Shown: positions 1 to 4,831, counted from the first letter of the stretch. The stretch: 9,292 nucleotides of DNA from Proteobacteria bacterium CAG:495 (GCA_000432275.1 HF995277.1:1-9292); one strand, 5' to 3'. Notes: generated by a model not told the origin, from the sequence alone. Numbers and translations are program-made.

Positions 1-53
1 GTCCCAAAATCGGCAATGTATGTAAGTGCCGAAAATTTTGCATCTTCCAACAT
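1..53 (-). CDS. possible 5' end of a gene leaving the window on the left (partial)
   Basis: Read on the minus strand from an ATG at 53, the sequence is open to the window edge and gives MLEDAKFSALTYIADFG. Two other frames are also open here: an ATG at 75 or 69, and one at 44 that follows a GGAAG. The reading frame therefore cannot be fixed from so short a stretch. No convincing Shine-Dalgarno precedes position 53. A possible promoter lies just upstream (60-89). I do not recognise the product. It is listed only because a minus-strand promoter-like element points at it. Confidence 0.2.
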   Translation of the reverse strand, partial: MLEDAKFSALTYIADFG

Positions 54-59
54 AAAACG

Positions 60-89
60 AGCTTACCATAGTCATTTCACCAAAGTCAA
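60..89 (-). promoter_or_regulatory. weak candidate promoter, minus strand, pointing off the left edge
   Basis: On the minus strand there is TTGACT (89-84), an 18-nt spacer and TAAGCT (65-60). The -35 is good but the -10 is poor. It would start transcription near position 53 and read leftwards out of the window. Confidence 0.25.
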
Positions 90-123
90 CCGTCCGCAAA
101 GCCCGTGTTTCCACCGGATACGA

Positions 124-155
124 AAAAAGACGCTGTTTTCAAGCGTCTTTTTAAT
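124..155. terminator. intrinsic terminator hairpin, possibly bidirectional
   Basis: The stem is GACGC/GCGTC (129-133 and 143-147) around a nine-base loop. It has an A-run on the left and a T-run on the right, so it could end transcripts on either strand. On the minus strand the T-tract is six long. No gene that it would obviously serve on the plus strand is visible in positions 1-123. Confidence 0.6.
150..155 (+). promoter_or_regulatory. candidate -10 element for the structured RNA
   Basis: TTTAAT matches five of six bases of TATAAT and lies seven bases before position 163, where the closing helix of the RNA candidate begins. There is no good -35 at 16-18 bp; that stretch is occupied by the preceding terminator stem. 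Weak support only. Confidence 0.25.
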
Positions 156-162
156 CAAAATA

Positions 163-372
163 GCGGATGAGGAGCCGGGATAGAGGCAAAAAGCTGACCA
201 ACGTCAGGTTTTTGACGCGTATCCCTAGCTTTTCATCGTTAAGCAAAGGAAGCGGCAGCGACTGTGGCGAAACTATGAAAACTCGGATCCCTCCCCGTGA
301 AAACAAGCCTGCGGCGATGTTTGAACGGATTCATCCGACAAAAAAACGCCCAATTTATTTAGGGCGTTTTTT
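163..372 (+). ncRNA. candidate structured small RNA with its own terminator (unassigned; strand uncertain)
   Basis: This stretch has no plausible protein but shows dense self-complementarity. The ends pair as CGGATGA(G) 164-171 with (T)TCATCCG 330-337. Inside is a long stem-loop, 177-225, in which GGGATA pairs TATCCC, then CAAAAA pairs TTTTTG, then CTGAC pairs GTCAG around a CAAC loop. A second stem-loop, 227-283, has TTTTCAT pairing ATGAAAA plus GTT/AAC and GC/GC extensions. The 3' closing strand sits eight bases before a terminator hairpin (345-371). The plus strand is preferred because the outermost internal pair is G-U and the helix mismatches are mostly purine-purine. However, the flanking terminators would also fit a minus-strand transcript downstream of tRNA-Ser. 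Size, end pairing and a GCCTGCGG element near the 3' end recall 6S RNA, but I cannot confirm this. It does not carry an SRP or tmRNA signature. Confidence 0.4.
344..372. terminator. intrinsic terminator between tRNA-Ser and the RNA candidate
   Basis: The stem is AACGCCC (345-351) with GGGCGTT (362-368), flanked by A and T runs on opposite sides, so it can work in both directions. On the minus strand it follows tRNA-Ser by a few bases. On the plus strand it would end the structured RNA. Confidence 0.8.
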
Positions 373-375
373 AAT

Positions 376-467
376 TGGCGGATGAGGAGGGATTTGAACC
401 CCCGATACGAGTCACCCCGTATACACGATTTCGAGTCGCGCGCATTCAGCCTCTCTGCCACTCATCC
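376..467 (-). tRNA. tRNA-Ser (anticodon CGA)
   Basis: The minus strand gives a 92-nt class II tRNA. The acceptor GGATGAG pairs with CTCATCC, followed by discriminator G and an encoded CCA (378-376). There is a long variable arm (TATACGGGGTGACTCGTA region) and a GGTTCAAAT T-loop. The anticodon loop CTCGAAA lies on a CGCGA/TCGTG stem, with the anticodon CGA at 433-431. It would read UCG serine codons. It lies downstream of the ASCH gene on the same strand, 64 bp away, and is followed at once by a terminator. Confidence 0.95.
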
Positions 468-489
468 GTAAACTTTTTAAAACAATTCT

Positions 490-518
490 TTATTAATGAC
501 TTCTGTTTCAATTTGCAA
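490..518 (-). promoter_or_regulatory. possible tRNA-Ser promoter
   Basis: On the minus strand there is TTGCAA (518-513), a 17-nt spacer and TAATAA (495-490). This would start RNA about 16 bases before the mature tRNA. The same TTGCAA hexamer stands before tRNA-Gly. The -10 is poor, so readthrough from the ASCH gene is an alternative. Confidence 0.3.
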
Positions 519-531
519 GGAATTTTTTTAA

Positions 532-909
532 TTATTCTCTTTCCAGTGCACCGCGGTCCAATCGCCGCATATTAACAAACGACGGCGCAATAAAAAAAGC
601 CACCGCATTCAGCTCCCTCTGCAAATCTATGCTGTACATCCGATTTAAGCGAATTAAGACCTCCTCTTCGCTGTCATACCCCAGCGCCTGAGGCGACAAG
701 GCCTCGACCAAGTCTTTAAAATTATCAAAAATCGCGATTCCCTTCACTTCGCATTCGATAACTTCGCCGTTAGCCCGGTTATGCATTTCCAGAATATCAT
801 GCAGTTTAACCCGCTGGCTTTTTTTATCAAGCAGATGTACCCCGACTTTTCGGCTTCCGTTTTTGATTTTATTAAATGAAAACTCATGTACAAGTATAGG
901 ATATTTCAT
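532..909 (-). CDS. small ASCH (PUA-like) domain protein
   Basis: The 125-residue product starts MKYPILVHEF. Its order is that of an ASCH domain: a beta strand, 'FNKIKNGSRK', a polar loop, then a GDxI-like 'LHDILEMHN' and a strand 'GEVIECEVKGIAIFDNFKDLVE'. ASCH domains are PUA-like and bind RNA or, in some bacteria, hydrolyse modified nucleosides. The Glu and Arg usual after the Gly-Lys-Lys (G-K-K-x-x-E-x-R) appear here as G23 and H25, so I do not infer catalysis. The frame stays open upstream to 1038, but a TTGGCA-N16-TATACT promoter at 935-962 and a GGAGG at 920-916 place the start at ATG 909 (six-base spacing) or 912 (three-base). Divergent from kdsB; tRNA-Ser follows on the same strand. 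Function unknown. Confidence 0.75.
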   Translation of the reverse strand: MKYPILVHEFSFNKIKNGSRKVGVHLLDKKSQRVKLHDILEMHNRANGEVIECEVKGIAIFDNFKDLVEALSPQALGYDSEEEVLIRLNRMYSIDLQRELNAVAFFIAPSFVNMRRLDRGALERE

Positions 910-934
910 CATCTTCCTCCCAAACCTGTTTTCA

Positions 935-962
935 AGTATAATCAATTTGGCAAGATTGCCAA
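935..962 (-). promoter_or_regulatory. promoter of the ASCH gene
   Basis: On the minus strand there is TTGGCA (962-957), a 16-nt spacer and TATACT (940-935). Both hexamers are near consensus. The start point would fall near 928, leaving a leader of about 19 nt that contains the GGAGG site. This argues against translation from the upstream in-frame ATG at 1038. Confidence 0.6.
947..962. promoter_or_regulatory. perfect inverted repeat overlapping the ASCH promoter (operator candidate)
   Basis: TTGGCAA-GA-TTGCCAA is a perfect 7-2-7 palindrome. It covers the -35 hexamer and much of the spacer of the ASCH promoter, the usual place for a repressor operator. It is also under 40 bp from the divergent kdsB promoter. 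No regulator gene is visible nearby. Confidence 0.4.
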
Positions 963-999
963 GTTCTAAATCGCAAGATGTATATCTTAGTTTATTTAT

Positions 1000-1028
1000 T
1001 TGCCTTTTACACGCTATTTCGCTAGGAT
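1000..1028 (+). promoter_or_regulatory. candidate promoter of the kdsB operon
   Basis: TTGCCT (1000-1005), 17-nt spacer, TAGGAT (1023-1028); four of six matches in each hexamer. The start would be near 1035, about 28 nt before the kdsB ATG. An AAAGGA at about 1049-1054 serves as the ribosome binding site. Confidence 0.45.
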
Positions 1029-1062
1029 TAAGCATCATGGTTAATTTAGAAAGGACTTTCAG

Positions 1063-1878
1063 ATGAAAACTCTTATCGGTATTCCGGCCCGTTACGGCTC
1101 CACTCGTTTTCCGGGCAAACCTTTGGCTAAAATAGCCGGCAAGGAAATGTTGCTCCGCGTATGGGAAAACGCCTTAAAAGCTGCCGCCAAGTTTGAAGGA
1201 TGTGAACCGGTTATCGCAACGGATGACCAGCGCATTATCGACTTTTGCAACCAACATAATATGAAAGCGATGATGACTTCGCCCGACTGCCTCACCGGAA
1301 CCGACCGCATTGTAGAACTGGCGCATTCCATGCCCGAAAAACCGGAGTTTGTCGTTAACCTCCAAGGAGACAACCCCATCTGCCCAACCTGGTTTATTGA
1401 GGCCGTCATCGGTGAATATTACAAAGACAACCGGGTTGAAACCGTTACCCCCGTTGTCAACCTCAGCTGGGAAGAACTGGATAATCTCCGCGAACACAAA
1501 AAGACCACGCCCTTTAGCGGAACAACCGCGGTGTTCAATAGTGAAGGCGATGCCTTTTACTTTTCTAAAAACATTATCCCGGCAATCCGCAAAGAAGAAA
1601 AGGTGCGGACGGCTCAAACCACGTCGCCGGTTTATCGCCAAATCGGACTTTATGGCTATCGTATGGATATTCTTGATAAGATTGCCAAACTTCCGGAAGG
1701 TGTCTATGAAAAGCTGGAAGGCTTGGAACAGCTTCGCTGGATTGAAAACGGCATTAAAGTTCGTTGTGTCAAAGTCGATTACCGGAATTTCCAAAAGATG
1801 TCGTCCCTTTCCGGTGTTGATTCGCCTGAAGATGTCGCAAGAGTTGAAGCCGTTTTGGCCGAATGTGGTGAATTTTAA
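1063..1878 (+). CDS. kdsB: 3-deoxy-manno-octulosonate cytidylyltransferase (CMP-Kdo synthetase) homologue
   Basis: A 271-residue protein of the KdsB nucleotidyltransferase family. KdsB activates Kdo with CTP to CMP-Kdo in the cytoplasm, for Kdo transfer to lipid A. Visible motifs are the N-terminal nucleotide loop IPARYGSTRFPGKPLA (7-22), ATDD (52-55), TGTDR (78-82), QGDNP (101-105), SKNIIP (168-173), GLYGYR (195-200), LEQLR (221-225) and SGVDSPED (250-257), whose Asp aligns with a metal ligand of the family. Two departures stand out: the usual QGDEP Glu is Asn104, and the His before 'GxYGYR' is Gln193. The segment after residue 145 is also divergent. It may therefore use a related sugar acid or be a diverged paralogue. 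First gene of an operon; the next gene starts 12 bp after its stop. Confidence 0.85.
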   Translation: MKTLIGIPARYGSTRFPGKPLAKIAGKEMLLRVWENALKAAAKFEGCEPVIATDDQRIIDFCNQHNMKAMMTSPDCLTGTDRIVELAHSMPEKPEFVVNLQGDNPICPTWFIEAVIGEYYKDNRVETVTPVVNLSWEELDNLREHKKTTPFSGTTAVFNSEGDAFYFSKNIIPAIRKEEKVRTAQTTSPVYRQIGLYGYRMDILDKIAKLPEGVYEKLEGLEQLRWIENGIKVRCVKVDYRNFQKMSSLSGVDSPEDVARVEAVLAECGEF

Positions 1879-1890
1879 GGAGAATGAACT

Positions 1891-2538
1891 ATGACAACCA
1901 GAATCATCATCGCCCGTCACGGCAACACTTTTAACAAAGGCGATATAATTACCCGTGTCGGCGCCCGTACTGATTTGCCTTTGACTGAAACGGAACGCGG
2001 AACGAATGTCGGCCGTTATCTGAAAGACAGAAATCTTATCCCGGCAAAAGCTTTCGCAGCACCGTTAAAACGAACCGTCGAAACCGCAAAATTGGCGATT
2101 GAAGCCATGGGATGCACCATTCCTTTGGAATTGGACGAATCCTTCCGCGAGGTTGATTACGGCCCGGATGAAAACAAACCGGAAGAAGAGGTTATCGCCC
2201 GTATCGGACAGGATGCCCTCGATAAATGGAACAAAGATGCTATTGTCCCTGACGGCTGGAAAGTCGATCCGCAGGCAATCATAAACAATTGGCTGCTTTG
2301 GGGAGAAAAAGCTTTTAAAAACTTCCATAACGAAACGATACTTATCGTCTCCAGCAACGGCATCATCCGTTTTGCTCCCTATCTTACCGGAAACTTTGCC
2401 GAATTTACAAAAGAACACGATATTAAAGTCGGTACCGGAAATGTCTGTATCTTTGAAAAAGAAGACACCGACAAAAATTGGAAATGCGTTGAATGGAACA
2501 CCAAACCGAAAGACTACTTCAAAGCCAAAGAAGCTTGA
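1891..2538 (+). CDS. histidine phosphatase superfamily protein (phosphoglycerate mutase-like), second catalytic His replaced
   Basis: A 215-residue protein with the RHG phosphohistidine motif ARHGNTF (8-14). It also has a GrtDlPLT-like segment (25-32), the phosphate-binding Arg of 'PLKRTVETA' (R61) and the acidic 'FREVDYG' (E87). In active members the second histidine lies in VSHGG; here the motif is VSSNG (153-157), putting Ser155 in that place. The fold is thus clear but ordinary two-His phosphatase chemistry is doubtful. Its AAGGAG site overlaps the kdsB stop, so the two are co-translated. A role with the KdsB homologue in sugar-phosphate or nucleotide-sugar metabolism is inferred from position only. 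The 'phosphoglycerate mutase' label often given to such proteins is not supported. Confidence 0.75.
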   Translation: MTTRIIIARHGNTFNKGDIITRVGARTDLPLTETERGTNVGRYLKDRNLIPAKAFAAPLKRTVETAKLAIEAMGCTIPLELDESFREVDYGPDENKPEEEVIARIGQDALDKWNKDAIVPDGWKVDPQAIINNWLLWGEKAFKNFHNETILIVSSNGIIRFAPYLTGNFAEFTKEHDIKVGTGNVCIFEKEDTDKNWKCVEWNTKPKDYFKAKEA

Positions 2539-2558
2539 CATAAACGCTCCGATATCTC

Positions 2559-2586
2559 AAAAGCCCTCGTTTGAGGGCTTTTTTTA
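2559..2586 (+). terminator. intrinsic terminator of the kdsB operon
   Basis: AAGCCCTC (2561-2568), loop GTTT, GAGGGCTT (2573-2580), then a T-run to 2585. On the minus strand it offers only four Ts, so it may also end the convergent GtrA gene, but less well. Confidence 0.9.
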
Positions 2587-2587
2587 A

Positions 2588-3097
2588 TCAACTGAATACA
2601 TTGAAAAAATCCAGTATTTTTTCCCATCGCGTTTGCGGCTTCGGTTGTTTAAAGGCAAAATATTTGAACAGAACATAATTTATCACCATAATGACGGCAA
2701 TGGCCGCCGCTTGAGCCAAATAAACGTTCAGCGCCAGCCATCCGGCCAAAACTTCCAATATGCCGGCATTAAGAAGATAACTCAACGACCAGATCATTAT
2801 GCTTTTCAGATATTCTCTCACATGGTTCCCAACCGTGTTGAATACCAATATCTTATAGGCCGCAAATGCAATAAAGGAAGACAGAAACCACGTCAGTAAC
2901 AACACAATCTGATAATGAAGGGTTGAAAAAATCATCCCCGTCGCCACAAAAAAGACATAACGCATCGCCATATTGGCAAAACCGACCAATCCGAAACGAA
3001 CTTTTTCATTCAGTTCATACCATTTTTCCAGTTTGGTCCTTTCGCGTTTATACCAACCGAATATCTTGAGCCGCTCCTTGTTAAACAGATTACCCAT
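2588..3097 (-). CDS. GtrA-family multipass membrane protein
   Basis: A 169-residue protein with a basic, cytosol-like N-terminus (1-32) and four hydrophobic segments at roughly 36-56, 62-86, 97-119 and 125-148. This is the GtrA (PF04138-type) layout: 'VRFGLVGFANMAMRYVFF' opens TM1, 'SSFIAFAAYKILVF' closes TM2, and 'AQAAAIAVIMVINYVLFKYFAF' is TM4 with the aromatic-basic end usual in the family. GtrA proteins are thought to help move undecaprenyl-linked sugars across the inner membrane for O-antigen or cell-wall glycosylation. No glycosyltransferase partner is adjacent. The start ATG follows a GGAGAAG site by five bases. It converges on the kdsB operon and ends two bases from that operon's terminator. 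Confidence 0.8.
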   Translation of the reverse strand: MGNLFNKERLKIFGWYKRERTKLEKWYELNEKVRFGLVGFANMAMRYVFFVATGMIFSTLHYQIVLLLTWFLSSFIAFAAYKILVFNTVGNHVREYLKSIMIWSLSYLLNAGILEVLAGWLALNVYLAQAAAIAVIMVINYVLFKYFAFKQPKPQTRWEKILDFFNVFS

Positions 3098-3125
3098 CCC
3101 AACTTCTCCGTTTATTGAACATCCT

Positions 3126-3131
3126 ATTATA
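3126..3131 (-). promoter_or_regulatory. -10 element for the GtrA gene
   Basis: A perfect TATAAT on the minus strand lies about 30 nt upstream of the ATG. No good -35 hexamer is seen at 16-18 bp, so this is partial evidence only. Confidence 0.35.
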
Positions 3132-3166
3132 TAATTATTGAGATAAATTTAATCTTAAATATCAAA

Positions 3167-3206
3167 TAAAAAACAGGAACCGTTTTTTAATACAAACGAT
3201 TCCTGT
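3167..3206 (-). terminator. intrinsic terminator after the 147-residue gene
   Basis: On the minus strand ACAGGAATCG (3206-3197) pairs with CGGTTCCTGT (3182-3173), including one G-U pair, and is followed by a T-run. On the plus strand the same position is an A-C mismatch, which supports minus-strand use. Confidence 0.75.
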
Positions 3207-3215
3207 CTTTTTCCG

Positions 3216-3659
3216 TCACTTCCGCCTTGGCGGATAAGGAGCAAATACATAATAAGGCTGCCTGCAGTCAAGAGCTGAAAGTTTCTGTTTGACCGCATCA
3301 GCCAGAAACCTTAAGTTATGAACCAAGGGTTCTTCCCACTGCCCGTTAAAACAACGGTTAAATTTTGAGAGAACGATTTTTATCTCCTTTTCTATCGATA
3401 TTTCCTTTATTCGATAGATGGTGACAATCTGGTTTTCTCCCTGCTCTCCGTCTGCCACAAAAAAGTTTTTGTGAACGGCAACCAACGCCTGATTACCGTT
3501 AATGTTATCCTCTTTGTAGTTAATAAAAAGAGAAACCGGCATTGATCCGTCCGCTTTCGCAATCAAACGAGCAACACCTCTCTGACCGTCATTACCGCCT
3601 GATTCCCATAGGGCTGCCATGCCTCGCACGGTCTTTACCCCGATAATTGTCTTTTGCAT
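3216..3659 (-). CDS. hypothetical protein, 147 residues, unrecognised
   Basis: I do not recognise a family. The N-terminal two thirds look beta-rich and soluble ('QALVAVHKNFFVADGEQGENQIVTIY', shown in part), followed by a helical stretch (90-130) and a basic proline-rich tail ending PYPPRRK. There is no signal peptide or membrane segment. No Shine-Dalgarno precedes the ATG at 3659; the leader there is A-rich. The next in-frame Met (residue 14) would also lack one. The gene stands alone, with a candidate promoter at 3735-3763 and a strong terminator behind it. This, together with the long open frame, favours a real gene. Its neighbours (tRNA-Gly and GtrA) give no functional clue. Confidence 0.65.
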   Translation of the reverse strand: MQKTIIGVKTVRGMAALWESGGNDGQRGVARLIAKADGSMPVSLFINYKEDNINGNQALVAVHKNFFVADGEQGENQIVTIYRIKEISIEKEIKIVLSKFNRCFNGQWEEPLVHNLRFLADAVKQKLSALDCRQPYYVFAPYPPRRK

Positions 3660-3734
3660 ATGGTATTTTTTTTAAGTTATTGTTCACCACATTTCACAAC
3701 CTAATAGGCATAATTATATATATTTGATTGAAAA

Positions 3735-3763
3735 AATATAACACAACCAAACCGATAAAGCAA
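3735..3763 (-). promoter_or_regulatory. candidate promoter of the 147-residue gene
   Basis: On the minus strand there is TTGCTT (3763-3758), a 17-nt spacer and TATATT (3740-3735). The start would be near 3728, giving an AT-rich leader of about 70 nt without a clear ribosome site. Apart from this, the 3660-3833 gap shows only AT-rich sequence. Confidence 0.35.
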
Positions 3764-3833
3764 ACATTTTCGCCACATATTTAGACAAAAAAATGCATTT
3801 GTAATGTTATATAACTCCCGGTCTTTAAAACAC

Positions 3834-3860
3834 AAAAAAGCCACCTGGAAAGGTGGCTTT
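3834..3860 (-). terminator. intrinsic terminator after tRNA-Gly
   Basis: AAAGCCACCT (3837-3846) and AGGTGGCTTT (3851-3860) form a perfect stem with a four-base loop. On the minus strand a T-run follows, five bases downstream of the tRNA CCA end. Confidence 0.9.
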
Positions 3861-3864
3861 GAAT

Positions 3865-3939
3865 TGGAGCGGGTGAAGGGATTCGAACCCTCGACATCAA
3901 CCTTGGCAAGGTTGCGCTCTACCCCTGAGCTACGCCCGC
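3865..3939 (-). tRNA. tRNA-Gly (anticodon GCC)
   Basis: A 75-nt tRNA on the minus strand. It has GCGGGCG at the 5' end, a D-arm GCTCAGGGGTAGAGC, an anticodon arm CAACC-TTGCCAA-GGTTG (anticodon GCC at 3907-3905), a T-arm GAGGG-TTCGAAT-CCCTT, and discriminator T with encoded CCA (3867-3865). It would read GGC and GGU. The acceptor 3' strand is CACCCGC, so position 6 (C) faces A at 67, a mismatch in an otherwise paired stem. It stands as its own transcription unit with promoter and terminator. Confidence 0.95.
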
Positions 3940-3957
3940 ATCGGTAGAACGGAATAT

Positions 3958-3985
3958 TTAATACCATACTCTAAAAAAATTGCAA
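3958..3985 (-). promoter_or_regulatory. candidate tRNA-Gly promoter
   Basis: On the minus strand there is TTGCAA (3985-3980), a 16-nt spacer and TATTAA (3963-3958). Transcription would start about ten bases before the mature tRNA 5' end. Confidence 0.45.
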
Positions 3986-4000
3986 GTACTAATTTAAATT

Positions 4001-4040
4001 TTTTTTGAAAAAATTGACATCTTTTGAAAAATCAAAAGAT
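4001..4040 (-). terminator. weak terminator-like hairpin after the SMR gene
   Basis: ATCTTTTGA (4019-4027) and TCAAAAGAT (4032-4040) form a perfect 9-bp stem with an AAAA loop, directly at the SMR stop codon. On the minus strand a T-run follows, but only after five other bases, and the stem is AT-rich, so termination may be incomplete. Confidence 0.45.
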
Positions 4041-4363
4041 TATGCCATCTTTGAACACAGTTTGAGAACCACTACACCGCTCACAATCAGCAAAATTCCG
4101 AGCATTGCGCCAAAATCCAACCGTTGTCCGTAAACCAGCCACCCCATCAGGCTGATTAACACGACTCCCAAACCGGACCAAACGGCATAAGCTATGCCTA
4201 CCGGAATGGAGCTCAGGCTCAGACTCAAAAAATAAAATGCCAAACCGTAGCCGCAAACGACTGCAAGCGTTGGCAACAATACCGTAAATCCTTGAGAAGC
4301 CTTCAGAAACGTCGTGCCGAAAACCTCAGAAACAATTGCGATAATCAAATAAACATAAACCAT
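4040..4363 (-). CDS. small multidrug resistance (SMR) family transporter, EmrE-type
   Basis: A 107-residue protein with four transmembrane helices and the full EmrE pattern. The membrane-embedded Glu13 in 'VSEVFGTTFLKASQGF' is the proton- and drug-binding residue. Tyr39 and Tyr59 line the pocket, 'GIAYAVWSGLGVVLI' has the stacking Trp62, and 'YGQRLDFGAMLGILLI' opens helix 4. SMR proteins work as antiparallel dimers in the inner membrane, exchanging protons for cationic compounds. The 'GIAYAVWSG' wording fits the EmrE/Qac branch rather than the guanidinium exporters. No second SMR subunit is present, as expected for the homodimeric type. It starts 21 bp after the stop of the TM2 gene, so the two are probably co-transcribed. 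The native substrate cannot be read from sequence. Confidence 0.9.
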   Translation of the reverse strand: MVYVYLIIAIVSEVFGTTFLKASQGFTVLLPTLAVVCGYGLAFYFLSLSLSSIPVGIAYAVWSGLGVVLISLMGWLVYGQRLDFGAMLGILLIVSGVVVLKLCSKMA

Positions 4364-4384
4364 CTTCTCACCATAGTTTTATCG

Positions 4385-4831
4385 TTAAACATCTATCGTC
4401 ATGGTGTCATAAACCACAATATTGCTGTAAGAAAAAGCCACGCCGAGCATCACGACCGCCAAAACCCTCAGCAGCAGAATAACCCGCCGATTACCGGTAA
4501 AAGGTATTCCCTCCGCACTTTTATTGATAAACAACAGTTCCAATAAAACCCAAATTGCCACAAATAACAGCGGAATAAACATAAACAGCCATGACACCAG
4601 AGTCAGAAACAACTGCACGGTTCCCCGCCAATAATATCCCGCATAAAAATTATGCAATCCGATAGTCCCCACAAACCACGCCAAAAGAATGTAAATAATA
4701 CCGTTTTTGGCTTTGGGGTTATTCTCGTGACGCATAATGCGATTAAACAAATTATGCTTCTGTTCAACGAACTCCTGCTCACAGATAATGTTTTTCGCCT
4801 GCAGTTCTTTCAATTTTTCCGCATCCAGCAT
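4385..4831 (-). CDS. TM2-domain membrane protein with SHOCT-like N-terminus
   Basis: A 148-residue protein. Residues 4-30 (LKELQAKNIICEQEFVEQK) resemble a SHOCT motif, the short helical 'length-G-I-I-T-x-x-E-F' module found at protein ends. A TM2 domain follows: the helix 'IIYILLAWFVGTIGLHNFYAG' (45-65) carries the diagnostic G-x-x-G-x-H-x-F-Y-x-G, then comes a second long hydrophobic stretch (73-101). A third hydrophobic helix (117-137) lies beyond the domain. TM2 proteins are of unclear function. The AAGGAG site sits well before the ATG. A TATATT at about 4850 could be its -10. It lies after the groEL terminator and heads an operon with the SMR transporter; any functional link is inference. 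Confidence 0.8.
   Translation of the reverse strand: MLDAEKLKELQAKNIICEQEFVEQKHNLFNRIMRHENNPKAKNGIIYILLAWFVGTIGLHNFYAGYYWRGTVQLFLTLVSWLFMFIPLLFVAIWVLLELLFINKSAEGIPFTGNRRVILLLRVLAVVMLGVAFSYSNIVVYDTMTIDV

Noticed and set aside
163..337. tmRNA, with a tag frame A-K-E-A-A-A-T-V-A-K-L before a TGA at 243-278
   Set aside because: There is no ANDN-type tag start, no tRNA-like T-loop with CCA end and no tmRNA D-loop motif; the short frame is probably chance.
163..337. SRP 4.5S RNA
   Set aside because: The conserved GGTCAGG...CCGGAAGGAAGCAGCC core is missing; the GGAAGCGGCAGC at about 248 is not in that context.
167..385. 72-residue plus-strand open frame across the structured RNA
   Set aside because: It runs through a terminator hairpin into tRNA-Ser, has low-complexity basic composition and no coding signature.
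910..1038. N-terminal extension of the ASCH frame to an ATG at 1038
   Set aside because: It would begin upstream of the gene's best promoter (935-962) and has no ribosome binding site, while ATG 909 follows a GGAGG at good spacing.
1174..1920. Long minus-strand frame of 248 residues opposite kdsB
   Set aside because: It is an antisense shadow of a clearly conserved gene; the peptide has no recognisable domain and no start signals.
3222..3233. CCGCC-TT-GGCGG hairpin as a terminator
   Set aside because: It lies inside the last codons of the 147-residue gene, its loop is too short and no T-run follows; the real terminator is at 3167-3206.
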